A DNA stretch of 64,000 bases. Origin: Stentor roeselii. Lineage: Eukaryota > Ciliophora > Heterotrichea > Heterotrichida > Stentoridae. The notes beneath the pieces are model-generated. The model did not search any database and was not told the origin of the DNA. It saw only the letters and a program-made list of their open reading frames with translations. Position numbers and translations under genes: made by a program. Shown here piece by piece: positions 28,634 to 40,031 of this stretch. The stretch's first letter is position 1; each line of letters begins with the position of its first letter. The stretch is taken from contig RSEH01000131.1 of NCBI GenBank assembly GCA_006503475.1, forward strand, positions 1 to 64,000, given 5' to 3'.

Positions 28634-29824
28634 ATGTCATCTGAAAGCATAGAGTCTTTTCCATCAAGCCAATCATCAGCAGTTCAGTTTCAACATCAAA
28701 AAGATGACATAGTTCACATCTTAAACATCCGAGCGTCAACCTTCCGTCGTTCAAAGGTAGAAGAAGTGTTATTTCCAGATGCTTTTCGATTAGCGAGACA
28801 AGAGTACATAATTTTAATCCAGAAGCCGACAGAGTCGACAATAATGAAAATTCGTTCAGCTTACAACATGCATCCAGTGATTGAATACGAGTGCAACTCT
28901 TCTTCTTATTTAAAAGATCACATGATTCAACTTGACGACTGCTTGTTTCTCACACTTACTGATATCCCAAAGTCAGGAGAACTCAACAACCCTGCCTCTT
29001 TGAAGATAATCATGATGAACTCTATCATGTTCTTACTTATTCAGCAGGAACTACACTGCATCGAAGAGATCTTCGTAAAAACTATGAACTTCAATGTTTT
29101 TGACTGGGAAAATCAAGATAAAAACGCGGAAACTGAAGAGTTTTATAAGAAAAGTGATACTGCAATGACAAACTATAAAAAAAGATTCACGATTAAACTC
29201 GATTTGGTTGAATTCTACGAAATGAACAGTTTAGAAGAGATTTTATATAAAATCTTGCATGTTATGTTCATGAGAATAGAAGAAATTGTATCGGAAATGG
29301 ATAATGAAGTGAAAATTTGTAATGAATTTGCGACGGAACTTAGCACTGCTGAAAGAATCGACTTCGTTCTAAGGGTTCATATGGCGAAAAAAACTTTGAT
29401 TTACGCGAGGAACTACGTCGATTCTAAAGCGAAACTTTTACCAGAAATCATTGAAAGTAAGTTCTTAACTCGTACTTTTAACCAGTATTTGAACAGCATG
29501 GCTTTGAACATGAAAAAACTTACAAAAAAAATCGATTCTAGTAGAGACTTGTTAAAAAGTTCTGAACATGTACATAAAGCTATTGTCGAAGGGAAATTAA
29601 GTGATACTTCTGAGAGAAGTAATGATTTGTTGAAGGTTTTTTCAGCGATTACGACTATTTGTTTGCCTTTGAATCTGGTTTCAGGGTTTTTTGGGATGAA
29701 TATTCGGATTCCTTTTCAGAGTGATGAATATACTGAAGTTTATCCTTTTTTGGTTATTGTTGGGTGCTCACTTTGCTATTTGATTGCTATTATTGTTTTA
29801 TTTCGGATGAAAGGATGGCTTTGA
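28634..29824 (+). CDS. CorA-type divalent cation transporter
   Basis: The 396-residue protein has a soluble N-terminal alpha/beta part and a long helical stretch (about 150-335). Two membrane spans follow at the C-terminus. The first span ends with the CorA signature GMN, in VSGFFGMNIRIPF (about 350-362). The second span is FLVIVGCSLCYLIAIIVLFRM. This is the 2-TM-GxN layout of Mg2+ or Zn2+ channels that work as pentamers. The loop after GMN is short. The substrate cannot be decided. No transit peptide is obvious. The stop is TGA. The ATG is in TTCATAAATG context. Confidence 0.88.
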   Translation: MSSESIESFPSSQSSAVQFQHQKDDIVHILNIRASTFRRSKVEEVLFPDAFRLARQEYIILIQKPTESTIMKIRSAYNMHPVIEYECNSSSYLKDHMIQLDDCLFLTLTDIPKSGELNNPASLKIIMMNSIMFLLIQQELHCIEEIFVKTMNFNVFDWENQDKNAETEEFYKKSDTAMTNYKKRFTIKLDLVEFYEMNSLEEILYKILHVMFMRIEEIVSEMDNEVKICNEFATELSTAERIDFVLRVHMAKKTLIYARNYVDSKAKLLPEIIESKFLTRTFNQYLNSMALNMKKLTKKIDSSRDLLKSSEHVHKAIVEGKLSDTSERSNDLLKVFSAITTICLPLNLVSGFFGMNIRIPFQSDEYTEVYPFLVIVGCSLCYLIAIIVLFRMKGWL

Positions 29825-30244
29825 AGGTAGGATTGTAATTTTAAAAGTTATTTAATTGCCATGGGTTCTGGAGGGTTTGGAGTGAAAATGTGAAGATCAG
29901 GTAACAGAAGTTAGAATTTAAAAATGAGTAAACTTAATGATAGTCGATTATTCATATTAGATTACAAAATCTGCATGATGTTTAATGATTCATGCTAGAA
30001 TGAATAATATGATTTTTTTTGTATTCAACAGAAATAAACACTTAAAAACCATCTCTACTAAAATTCCAAAATCCCTCAACATTCAACCCTAAAACCCCTA
30101 AATTTTTCTCCACTAAAACCCTTTACAATCCAGCCATCCTCCCTAAAATTCCAATCCCTAAAAAAACCTCCCCCAAAACTAAAACCAAAAGCCCTAACAC
30201 CCTAAAACCATCTCTAACCCAATCTCCTAATCTATCAAATTAAA
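29825..30244. other. spacer with C/A-rich promoter-side sequence
   Basis: The 420-bp spacer between two plus-strand genes has no gene. Between about 30050 and 30235 its plus strand is packed with CCCTAAAA-like words, directly upstream of the B-box gene. It resembles the runs upstream of the 55.5-kb gene. Confidence 0.5.
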
Positions 30245-30949
30245 ATGGCATCATCACGTTCAACTCGTAGAGGTTCTCAATACCTAGCAGGAGACCAAGA
30301 AATAAACATCGGCCGTTGCGAGCTTCACGACCGTCCAAACGAGGCCTTTTGCGAGATCTGCAAATTCGTAGTGTGTCCTTCATGCCTGATGTTCGGAGAC
30401 CACATCGGCCACCAAGTCTTGTCTCCAGGGCAAGCCATTCGTTTGGTTCGAGACTTGATGGACAAGGCGAACAAGGCGGGGAAGTTAAGTCCAGACTACT
30501 CCGACCGTTATTTAAACGAAATTCGAGAAAGTAAGTCAAAAATGTTAAAAGGTCAAAATAACGTCATGGCTTGCATTCAAGATAACTTCAGTCAAATTAT
30601 TCATGTACTTAAAAATAGAAGGGCTGAACTTGTACAAGCAGTTGAAGCACATTTTGCAAGGGAATTACTTCTCGTTGAGGAAAGTGAAAAGGAATGGGAG
30701 GAAAAAGAGAAAATTGCACAGAAGATTAATGGGATTGGATTAGGGAATAGTGATGAAGAGGTTTTAGTCAATTGTTTCATGATTTTGAATGGAATTGAAT
30801 CACTTGATTTGCCGGTTAAGTTTAAAAATTTGAAGTTGTTGGAAAGGATTGATTTTCAGTGTTTTGGACTTGGAGTTGAACAACTTGCTGAGGTTTTTAA
30901 GAATATTGGAGGATTTAGTGATAAAAAGTTGTTACAGTTTAGGTCGTGA
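30245..30949 (+). CDS. B-box zinc-finger protein
   Basis: The 234-residue product has a single B-box type 2 finger at about residues 27-58. Its ligands are in order: CELH, CEIC, CPSC, then GDHIGH. A helical coiled-coil region (about 70-170) follows, as in TRIM proteins, and a short C-terminal helical part. No RING finger precedes the B-box and no SPRY domain follows, so it is a minimal B-box/coiled-coil protein. Such proteins usually dimerise and act in signalling or ubiquitin pathways. The coding sequence turns from C/A-rich to G/T-rich along its length. The stop is TGA. Confidence 0.85.
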   Translation: MASSRSTRRGSQYLAGDQEINIGRCELHDRPNEAFCEICKFVVCPSCLMFGDHIGHQVLSPGQAIRLVRDLMDKANKAGKLSPDYSDRYLNEIRESKSKMLKGQNNVMACIQDNFSQIIHVLKNRRAELVQAVEAHFARELLLVEESEKEWEEKEKIAQKINGIGLGNSDEEVLVNCFMILNGIESLDLPVKFKNLKLLERIDFQCFGLGVEQLAEVFKNIGGFSDKKLLQFRS

Positions 30950-31368
30950 TTAGATTATTTGAATGTTTTAAGGGTTTTTGTCGAGGTTTAGCAGATTTTA
31001 TGGATTGAGGTGAGTGTGATAAGGATTTTGGTTATTTATATCAGGTTTGTATTCTCTAAACTAGAATTATTGAATAATCCTAGAGAAATAATCATAGATG
31101 TACCTTATGGAATCTATTGTATTATAACAAGATTACTCAAATTACAATAAAAATTTGATTTTATCATAACTTTTCAAAGACTTTGGCAATCTCGATAAAT
31201 TCAAAATTTCAAAATAATATCTTTTTGACCTTTAAGTTTCTATATCGCCTTTTATTTTTCTATAAAATTAAAGTAATTCACATTTCTGCATAACATCAAT
31301 ATTTTTCTATCTTTATTCAACAGTAATAAGAACTTATAAAAACAATGAATTATCTTATCTACTGAATT
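30950..31368. other. convergent spacer without a recognisable gene
   Basis: The 419-bp spacer lies between the B-box gene and the five-exon minus-strand gene, so it holds both 3' ends. It is AT-rich with several AATAAA/ATAAAA words but no clear structure. No open frame of note. Confidence 0.5.
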
Positions 31369-33063
31369 CTAGAGTGTTTCAACAAGTTCATAATCAATAT
31401 CACGATAAAAAGAAAAAATGTGTTTTTCAGTCATAGAAATATCCAAAGGTATCCCAATTGCGTTATTAATGTACTCGATTTCCTCATCTCTCGGATTCTT
31501 TCCATTCTTGAAATCTTCCATTCTGCAGTCCTATTTAAAGCTGACCAGTTCATTATATTCATTAACATCATCAATCAACTTCTTCACCTTAAGATACTCA
31601 AGAAAACCCCGAATCTTTTTTGTTGAGTTCAAGTTTTGATCATTGCTAAAAAGCATTTTCCCAAAAGCTGTGTACAACAAGGGGTCGTTTGGCAGGTCTT
31701 CAAGACAGAAGTTGCCATGTTCTTTATATAACATAAAATAATGGTTTCGAAAAGTGTCTATCAAAGTTTTCACCATTAAATTTTCAATTAAAATCTGAGT
31801 ACGATGTAAGAAAAGGCGAGAAATCAAGAAAAAATCGTTTTTTAGAAGAGTTTTCACTTGTTTTAAGTTCGATTTTGATACTTCTCCGTAGTATTGCTCA
31901 GTTATTCTATAGATTTTTTGCTCTAAAAACAAGTAGGATTCTTCGCAATCAAATTTTGAATGGTCGATATACTGAAAACTCAGCTCGTTTCCACTGAAGT
32001 CGATGATGAATAGAATAACTCTAAGTTTTTAGTACCTTGATATTAGGATTATTTCTGATTCATAAGAATTGAAGTCGAAGTTTTTTTCTTCTCTTTGGGC
32101 TTTTCGGATTTTTTCTATGAATAGAAGGATGCCGTTTATAAGATCTTTGAATAATTTTTCGAATACTTCACGTCTCCATACAATCATCATAACCCTCAAA
32201 AATGAAAAAGGGGGATTTTTACAACTACTCGGTTTAAAACAGTCATAAACCTCATTAAAAACTCTACAAACCGGCGCATAAGTAATTTCAACACAATTAA
32301 CCACAGCCGAGTAAGCTTCCCACTACCTATCAAATACCCTCAAGCAATATTCACTAATAAGTTCAATCAAATCCTCAATCCCTTCAAGTTTCTCAAAAGT
32401 GACTCTACAATGCGCTTTAAAGCATCCTCTTAAAACCTTCGCAATTCGACAAACAATCCAAATTTTCTTCTCTCCTAAAAACCCTCTAATAGTCCATCGA
32501 TTTTTTATAAGATTTTTCATTTGACTCTCTTTAAAGAACTCATTTTTAATCATTTCTTCCTCAAAAAACAAATTCTGAACAATTTCTTCTGATTCAGTCG
32601 GAATCGCAAGGTTAAAACCTGAAGATTCACAAATCGAGTTCCCCACCAGGTCCTGAATAATCGTCGCGAAGTTTTTTCCTTCACGTCGAAGAACTGGAGG
32701 AGGCAACATCGGGTTTTTTAAGGCTTCTTGAAGGTCTTGACTTAGTTTCTCTGTTTCTTGAGTTGAAAAATGGGTTGAAAGTAAGGAAAAAGCTTGGAAT
32801 TTTAATACGAAGTTCTTGTAAAGTTTGAAAAAATCTCGGGGTTTGCTTGTTTTTCGCTTGAAATCGGAACCTGTTGATATTTCCCTATTTAGACTTCACC
32901 CAAACATATCGAGCGTACCTGAAAACTTCTGAAAAAGAAGGTTTTGCCAGAAGTCGTTCTGGAAGGATTGTTTTTGCATTGTTTTGTTTACTTTGCTCAA
33001 TTCGATTAAGGTTCTGGCGTCGAGGTATCCTGCGATGATTTGAAAAGTATACGGCGAGTTCAT
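31369..33063 (-). CDS. F-box-like protein, five exons
   Basis: Exons (minus strand) are 32900-33063, 32338-32884, 32036-32322, 31546-32020 and 31369-31530. The four introns are all 15 nt with A at position 10: GTGAAGTCTAAATAG, GTATTTGATAGGTAG, GTACTAAAAACTTAG and GTCAGCTTTAAATAG. The spliced length is 1635 nt, giving 544 residues and a single frame. The N-terminus (about 4-50, YTFQIIAGYLDARTLIELSKVNKTM followed by a W/L-rich helix) resembles an F-box, which would bind Skp1. The rest is helical with scattered Cys and Trp and no known motif. If the F-box is real, this is the substrate receptor of an SCF ligase. It has the highest intron count in the window. Confidence 0.82.
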
Positions 33064-33649
33064 TTTTATTACTGTTATTAGGGATTTATATGGAGGGAAT
33101 TGTTGAATTAGGATTGGGGAGGTTTAGAGATTTTTGTTGGTTCAGAGTTTATGGTATTTGATGAGGTTTATATCGAATTAGCTCAAGGTGAAAAAGAGAT
33201 GGAAATTGAAAATATTTTTGGTTTTGATAAATTCTCAACTTAACTAGGTTTTTTGAAGAATGAATATTATTAGACAAGTTATTACCTTTCTAACATTATT
33301 TATAGGATTGATTCATTATTTTATTACATTTTAAATAGATGATTTAAGGAAAGGATGGTTAATGGCTTCTTTCAAGAATTGATTCCGTTCATATTTAAGC
33401 ATTCTTTTATTCATTTCATAATATCTTTGAAAGCCTCAACTTTTGAATTTGCTGATTGTTTTCCTTATAATTTAATTTATAATAGTATATCTTTCATGTA
33501 ATCCAATCTATTCATATGCATTCAAAAACTTCAAATTTTCTCCTGAATTATAAAAAACCAATCCAATTTCAATTTTAATCTAAAAACTTCCAATAAAAAA
33601 AAATACAAAATAAACAAAAACACTTATCACACATCTAAAATAATATAAA
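33064..33649. promoter_or_regulatory. divergent spacer between the F-box-like gene and the Kelch gene
   Basis: The 586-bp spacer is AT-rich. The right end (about 33560-33649) is A/C-rich and ends in TATAAAATG at the Kelch gene start. No gene or repeat is recognised. Confidence 0.45.
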
Positions 33650-36600
33650 ATGATGATTTTCTTCTATTTTCTAATCACAAACTCTCTCGAAATCGACTAC
33701 ATCCCTCCATCCAAGTCCCCGCCATTGCCCAGTTCAGGTTTTCCTCTTCTCTACCTTCCTGACCTAAATTCCCTTCTTTTACTATCAAGCAGTTCATCAT
33801 CTCTAAACATTCTAAACTTTTTTTCATTAACATCCGAGACCTGGACAAGCCAAAAACTGTCATCTTCGCTTATCCCGCCGTTGACACAAAGTTCAGCCTG
33901 CTTGTATTACAATAATTTTGTGTATTTAATAGGAGGATTAACTTTGACAGGCCCTACAAGCGAAGTTTGGGTTTTATCTCTTTTGACTTATCAAGTAAAA
34001 GATAATTAGTGGAACCGGGTTTCTTATCAAGGCTTTTTTCCGAAGCTTTATTCTGCAGGATTTGTGCTTAATGATCAAAATGACCCGGAATTTTTAGTGA
34101 TTTTTGGAGGATTCACTGGAAAAACTGTCAATCAACAGGGTTTTAAGTAAGATTTAAGAAGGTTTGAATTCAAAAAATTAGAGTTTTCGGTTTTAAATTT
34201 TGAAAAAAATGCAGGATTGATTTCGCCTTTACTTTTCATGAGGTATGACTGTTTTTATGCGGTTGGAGGGTTTTATATAGAAAATAATGACTCGATTTAT
34301 AATCAGGTTGTTCTGGTTTTTAATTTGACCAGCTTAGATGTTGATTCTTATTTTATTACTGGACAGTTTACTCCTAGAATAGCTGCTGGGTATATTTCCA
34401 ATAATTCTGTTATTTTCTTGCAAGGCATTTCAGAACAGAAAATTATTGCGAAGGTATCAGTAATTTCATTAAAAACCTTCGAATCAACCGAATTTTCTTC
34501 TCAATTCACAAGTTATTCTTACAGTTTTTCACTCTTCGAGGAAGCAATTTTCATATATGGAGGAAGAGAGCCAAGACCAACAAACCGTTTAGTGAAGTAT
34601 TCAGATCTACCCATAAATACTAAAGTTTTATCTCAACATTTTATCTCACCACCAGGCAGGTTATTCCCAGCCCTTACTACAAACGAAGAAAACCTTTACT
34701 TATTCGGAGGATACGACGGAAAAACCTATTTAAACGACATGTGGACCTTGAATTTAATATCAAACCAATGGACCTCTGTTAAAATGATCGGTCAATTACC
34801 GAGTGTCCGACAAAAACCCGCATATTGTGCAGAAGGAAGCTATATCTTTCTATTCGGAGGTCAGGGAAGTGAATTATTGAATGATCTTTATTATTTTTCA
34901 ACTTCTCTTTCTAAATGGCACGAACTCAGCAGTGGGCTCGATTTGCGCCCTAGTCCAAGAGCATCATCCTGCATGATTTTTCACGAAACAAAGCTTTTCA
35001 TATATGGAGGACTTACAAGTTCCGGGTATTCCAGTGAAATCTGGCAATTTGATTTATATCGAGAGAGATTTTCACTTTTATCTCAATCAAATATAAGCTT
35101 AGAACACAATGAGTGCTCTCTTGATGATCATATAATGACAGTTGTTTCTTATAACCATTCACATAAATTCATCCAATTCTTTAATGTGACGAGCTTGACC
35201 TGGCTTGTATCAATCCAAACAACTTTAACCTTTTACGGCCCTATCAACTTTTTCATGTCGAAAAAACTTCTAACAATCGGAGGAGCGAGGGCTCAAAATA
35301 TTTTATCTCAAAAACTTGAAGTCCTAGATTTAAAAACCTTATCAAAAACAGATGAATCAGTGAATTTCTTCACTTATTTCTCTACTTTTGTGTATTTCAA
35401 GCAGTTTCTATACATTTTTTCCGGAAATGAAAATTTTGACAATGTAGGTCTTGCAAGTACTCCTTCATCTTCCATGATAAAATTCAACGTCTCTCAAGTA
35501 CTGAGTACCTTTAAGTGCAGTCGAGGAACTTTCAAGAGTTTTAATGAAGGTCAAGTAATATGCAAGTCTTGTCCAGCAGGTTTTTACTCTTCAAGTCTAG
35601 GAGCAGAAAAATGCACTCCATGCCCTGAAGGGACTTTCAGCAAGTCCTTAGCAGCGACTTCAGTTCAACAGTGCAAGCCTTGCAAGACAGGGAGTTGGAA
35701 CAACATGACCGGGCAGTCCTTTTGCAGAGACTGCCCTTCCGACAATTTCTGCGCATTTAGAAGCGTGACTCCAGCGAAGGATGTAGCTGAGTCAGTCTTC
35801 GAGTCTTCCCAGCCGACGTCTTACTCAGCTTCAAGAGGGACATACGACTATTCAAGCAACATGATTATTTACCTGTCTTTAGGAGGGATTTTTTTGTTAA
35901 TTTGTTTTTTTCTGCTTTCAAAAGGGTTCAGGGACAAGATTCATGTGATCGATATTTACACCTCGAAGCATAATCATAAACTCATGGTTCCTATGTATAT
36001 AAAACAAACTACTCTTGGAGGATTATGCACCATTTTGTTTTGTTTAGGAGCTTTGAACTTTATTGTCATCTCGGTGCTGAAGTTTAAAATGATTAATTTA
36101 CTGGAAAATCGAACTTTGGTTCCTTTAATCACGATTCCTGGAGGATTGAATATTCAAGCTGATATTGAGATTAAAGTTGAATTTCGATTTTATGGAGGAA
36201 ATTGTGATCAGGGGTTTCTTACTGTTGAAACTAGTGGGGTTAAGGGTGTTGTTTCTTTTTATTCTTATAGGATTGGATATGATTGTCTCTTGAATATCAA
36301 ATGTTTGACGTGCCATGTTGATGATAATTCTTTGGTTTTTGTTTCGTTTAGGGAGGAAAATAGCTTTACGACTGAGATTGTTGTGAATATTTCGGCAACT
36401 TCTGCTATTGAGAGACAGATCAGTAGTATTTCGACTCATGTTAAAAGTCAGAGTGATTTGATTTTTACTGGAGAGAATTCTTCTGAGTTTCAGTTTGAGT
36501 TGATTCCTACTTTGTTTAATGATCAGCTAACGAAAACTTCTGGATATCATATTAATGGCAATATTAGTCCAGTACCTGGGTCACAATCAGAAGAAATAGA

Positions 36601-36967
36601 CCTTTACTACACATCTCAAGTATCAGTCTTAATCCGTCTGAAAGTAGCAAGTACATGTCTAAACATTTCCCTAGACTCCGAAATAGAATTAATTGAATTA
36701 TTTTCCACATTAATAGGCACAGTTTTCGGTTTACTCAGTTCGATCGGAGGAATACTAAGAGTGACTGAAAAGCACTACGACAATGTCTCATCATGGTTCC
36801 AGCACAAAAACATGTTAAACTACTACCGCACAAGGATAAACAAGTTAATGAGAATAATCCACACAGACTCAGGTGGAATTTCAAGTAAATCAACAAGCGA
36901 CATTATGAGTTTTTCGATATACGACAAAAGCTTCACAGAGATCGAGAAGACTTATTTAAAGCAATAA
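33650..36967 (+). CDS. Kelch-repeat membrane protein with Cys-rich GCC2/GCC3-like modules, three exons
   Basis: Exons are 33650-33994, 34010-34146 and 34162-36967. The introns GTAAAAGATAATTAG (33995-34009) and GTAAGATTTAAGAAG (34147-34161) are 15 nt with A at position 10. The spliced length is 3288 nt, 1095 residues. A hydrophobic N-terminus looks like a signal peptide. Kelch blades follow, with IFGG, LFGGYDG, LFGGQGS and IYGG motifs, up to about residue 600. Then come ephrin-receptor-like Cys repeats (CKSCPAGFYSSSLGAEKCTPCPEGTFS) at about 620-700. Membrane spans lie at about 728-750, 777-802 and 1011-1030. The extracellular Kelch propeller and Cys stem suggest a cell-surface receptor or adhesion protein. 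The ligand is unknown. Confidence 0.87.
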
Positions 36968-36998
36968 TAATTAAATATAAATAAACCCTTTTCATCCA

Positions 36999-38651
36999 TT
37001 AAATTTTTGAAAGAATCGCAAGACCAGGACAGTCAAGACATTCTTCCATGTTCATCTCGAGCTTTGCTTTAGTCTCAGCAAGTTTCAGCTTTAGTTCTTT
37101 GCAGCATTCGTCGAATTCAGCTTCTATTGCCATGATGGACTTTAACATGTTGATTTTACTGAATGTTCGGTTTTGACCTTTTCTGATGCATCTTTCTATG
37201 TCTTCTACACTCGGATTTGATAAGATGTTTATGTAGTCTCGCACGCTTGGAACTGGCCAGATTGTCACGTGTCCTCGGTACTCTTGGGTGAAGATTCCTA
37301 ACACCCAGGATGCGAAATTGCACATTCCAATTAGATTTAACTGCTGTACACGATGACGAAACTCCATCAGGCAAAGTCTTTTAAGCAGTCTAACCAACTT
37401 GAACTGAAACGAGTCTCCCCAAGCGCCACCTCCATCATCAGGAGATAAAAGCGGAATGATCCAAGGGTTAGTCTGAGAAACAATAAAAGCATTAACATTG
37501 AACAACTCAGCCAATCTCTGCATGGGTAGGTCAGCCTTGACAGATCCATCAATGAACTTAAGTCCAGCAGGGTGATAAGGCACGATTTCTCCTTTATAAT
37601 TCTTGCACTTGAGTTCAACCGGTTCAAACACATAAGGAATCGCACAAGAAGCGAGAGCAGCACTCCAAATAAGAACATGCGGAGCAGTAAGATAATTCAT
37701 CAGGCGGTAGTCATCATGTTCATTACTTTCACTGATAGTAATATTCAGAATAATCCCTGTTTTCAAATAAGCCTCTTCAAACGTCATCTCTCCGATATTT
37801 TCCCTTAAAAACAGCTCTAGCTTGGAAATGTCCATCAAGTACCCCTGTTTAAAAAACCTTTTGATTTTCCTCAGCCAGGAGCCTTTTTCCAGTCCTGAAA
37901 ACGGTCCATAAATAATCCGATCTGCTTGAAACCTCGAAGGTATCTCTTCCCATTTAGTCGTACAAATATAAGCAGCAATGATAGACCCAGCAGAAGTCCC
38001 AGCAATAATCCTAGGAAGTAACCCTTGTTCATAAAGCGCTTTAACAACTCCAAGATGATACATTCCTAGTCCTCCTCCGCCACTTAAAAGTAATGCAGTG
38101 CGTCCATAAGCATATCGAGATTCAGTAAAAAAAGTGACTTTTGTATTCAAATCGAACTGTTCCGAGTCTAAAATGAACCTCAAGGCTTTTCTTACTTCTT
38201 TCTGGTAGTTGATTATTAAAGTCTTAGTCCCTACCAGGCACTTGCTGTAAAGCTCAGGGTGTAAGTTGCCACCCAATCCCCTCAAAAGTCCTGACCTCAG
38301 ATGATGAACAAGGGCTTCAACGTCGCCTGTTTCTTGCATGTTCTGGATCAGTTTGAAACGACGGCGCAACAAGCGATAGTCGTATAAAGGACTCTGTTCT
38401 CGGTGCTTCCACTCGTCTTTCCCTTGCAAATTATCCAGCTCTTCTGCTGACTCTTTCCAAGTTTTCCAGTCTTTCGCTCTTTCCATTCTTGAATGAAGGA
38501 TCATGATTTCACCCACGTCCCATACGTAGTTCATTACTTTTGAATAGACTTTTTCGCAGATTTCTGATGCTACTTCTGAGAGATCGTAAATTTCTTCGGA
38601 AAAGTTTTCTTGCCAGGAGCAGCCTAACCAGCCTTTGAATTTAGACAACAT
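36999..38651 (-). CDS. patatin-like phospholipase/triacylglycerol lipase (TGL/SDP1 type)
   Basis: The 550-residue protein has the patatin catalytic core. The oxyanion loop is SGGGGLGMYHLGVVKALYEQG (split: GGGGLG then the helix), near residue 190. The nucleophile elbow is GTSAG near 218, and the second half of the dyad is DGS in KFIDGSVKADLP, near 372. An N-terminal helical region (about 1-150) resembles the DUF3336 part that precedes the patatin domain in yeast Tgl3-5 and plant SDP1, so a lipid-droplet triacylglycerol lipase is the best guess. Both dyad residues are present, so activity is expected. The start is in TATAAATG context. The stop lies 31 bp from the convergent Kelch gene stop. Confidence 0.92.
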   Translation of the reverse strand: MLSKFKGWLGCSWQENFSEEIYDLSEVASEICEKVYSKVMNYVWDVGEIMILHSRMERAKDWKTWKESAEELDNLQGKDEWKHREQSPLYDYRLLRRRFKLIQNMQETGDVEALVHHLRSGLLRGLGGNLHPELYSKCLVGTKTLIINYQKEVRKALRFILDSEQFDLNTKVTFFTESRYAYGRTALLLSGGGGLGMYHLGVVKALYEQGLLPRIIAGTSAGSIIAAYICTTKWEEIPSRFQADRIIYGPFSGLEKGSWLRKIKRFFKQGYLMDISKLELFLRENIGEMTFEEAYLKTGIILNITISESNEHDDYRLMNYLTAPHVLIWSAALASCAIPYVFEPVELKCKNYKGEIVPYHPAGLKFIDGSVKADLPMQRLAELFNVNAFIVSQTNPWIIPLLSPDDGGGAWGDSFQFKLVRLLKRLCLMEFRHRVQQLNLIGMCNFASWVLGIFTQEYRGHVTIWPVPSVRDYINILSNPSVEDIERCIRKGQNRTFSKINMLKSIMAIEAEFDECCKELKLKLAETKAKLEMNMEECLDCPGLAILSKI

Positions 38652-38985
38652 TTATATTTGGGTTTATGACGGAATGAATGTTGATTAACGAGGTGGAATT
38701 GATTTGATTTTGGGATGATGAGAGATTTTGTGCAGGTTTTTATGACTTAAGGATGGAATAAGATGATTTTTTATTAATTTATAGTTTAGGCTTACTTATA
38801 TTTTTTTGAGTCGAGAAAACTTTAAGGATTTCAGGAAATTAATTTAGGTAAATTAATGAGATAATTTTTTTGTTATGAAACTTCTTTAGAGGCATTCAAA
38901 GAGTAAAGCTCGGGCTGATTTCAATCTTATCAAAATTATCTCTTAAAGTAAAAATTTCAATAAACCCTGAGGTAATTGAATAAAG
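38652..38985. promoter_or_regulatory. divergent spacer between the lipase and TLC genes
   Basis: The 334-bp spacer separates two divergent starts and is AT-rich. It is G/T-rich on the left and A-rich on the right of the plus strand. No further element is recognised. Confidence 0.45.
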
Positions 38986-39513
38986 ATGAACTTGGTCTCA
39001 TTTTTTTGGTGGACATGGAATCACATCGCATTCCTGCCGCTGGCTCTATGCACAACAATCCGAATAATGAGACCTTCCAAGCAAATGTCAGAGTCACGAC
39101 TAGACTGGACAGTGAGGCTGCTATTAGGACCCTCCCTAATCTACTACACTCTTGACACAATCGCGATAATCAATCAAATTCACAAGTTCGGGTGGTGCAA
39201 CTTTGCTTATTTGCTTCATCACGTGATTTCTCTTACAGCCTACCGAGAAATAATGACCCTTCCAACATATCCATGGTTTCTTATAATCCCCTTCACAAAT
39301 CACTGTCTAATGCTCATGTTTCCCAATGAATCATGGCTAAATTATGTTTACTTTGCTTTGATGATTCATTGCTTGTTTCGGTTGAGGCAAGACCCTTGGC
39401 GAAAGATCGAAAAATATTACTGGCTATTTAAGATCATGTTACTTGTTATCATGGGACCTTGTATTTTACTTTGGATGAATAAATGCAAAAATAACATGAA
39501 TAACGTTGAATAG
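38986..39513 (+). CDS. small TLC-domain-like membrane protein
   Basis: The 175-residue protein has about five hydrophobic segments. Its second and third segments read RLLLGPSLIYYTLDTIAI and FAYLLHHVISLTAY. The HH pair followed by a membrane helix, with a Tyr/Asp pair upstream, is the TLC (TRAM-LAG1-CLN8) pattern. The length is short for TLC proteins (usually 230-400), so it may be a minimal member of the TLCD type. Such proteins act in membrane lipid composition or ceramide metabolism. The end is basic and Asn-rich. A two-base variant of the intron signal near the stop was considered and rejected because position 10 is G. Confidence 0.72.
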   Translation: MNLVSFFWWTWNHIAFLPLALCTTIRIMRPSKQMSESRLDWTVRLLLGPSLIYYTLDTIAIINQIHKFGWCNFAYLLHHVISLTAYREIMTLPTYPWFLIIPFTNHCLMLMFPNESWLNYVYFALMIHCLFRLRQDPWRKIEKYYWLFKIMLLVIMGPCILLWMNKCKNNMNNVE

Positions 39514-40031
39514 GTTCAGTAGATGATTGGTGTTTTGAGGATTAATTCAAAATTAGGGGTTTTTTAGTGGGTTTGATGTTTTAAGGGTGTGAAAATTTTC
39601 TTTTGGGTTTTAAGGCTGAATTTTTTAGTTTTAATTATTGGATCTTGGAATTAATTTAATTTTTTGTGGGGCTTTTAAATGTTTGCTAGTCGACGGATTG
39701 AGGATTACTAGTGAATAAAAGTTTTGCGAAGGAGTTATATTGAGGTTTTTCTGAATCTAATTTCTAATAATTATTATTATCAGAAATAGTAATGGAGAAG
39801 ATTTAAATTATTCAACAAATGGAAGTCAATCAAAACGTTTCATAGTTACGCCATAAGGCTATAACAAGAAAATCTTCATTAGTTACATTAAAACCGCCCA
39901 GCCTAAAAATTTCCACATCCCTATTCTATAACTTTGACACTAAACACAGAATTCTAAAGCCATCTCTCAATCAAACAATAGCCATTCAGCCTAAAAGTTG
40001 ATTCGATTCATAATTAGATACAAGACGACTC
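39514..40031. other. spacer without a recognisable gene
   Basis: The 518-bp spacer between two plus-strand genes is G/T-rich near the TLC stop (TTAGGGGTTTTTTAGTGGG) and A/C-rich near the next start. No open frame or RNA gene was recognised. Confidence 0.5.

Noticed and set aside
39500-39530. GTTGAATAGGTTCAG at the end of the TLC-like gene as a 15-nt intron
   Set aside because: Position 10 is G, unlike all thirteen accepted introns, and a stop follows directly after it.
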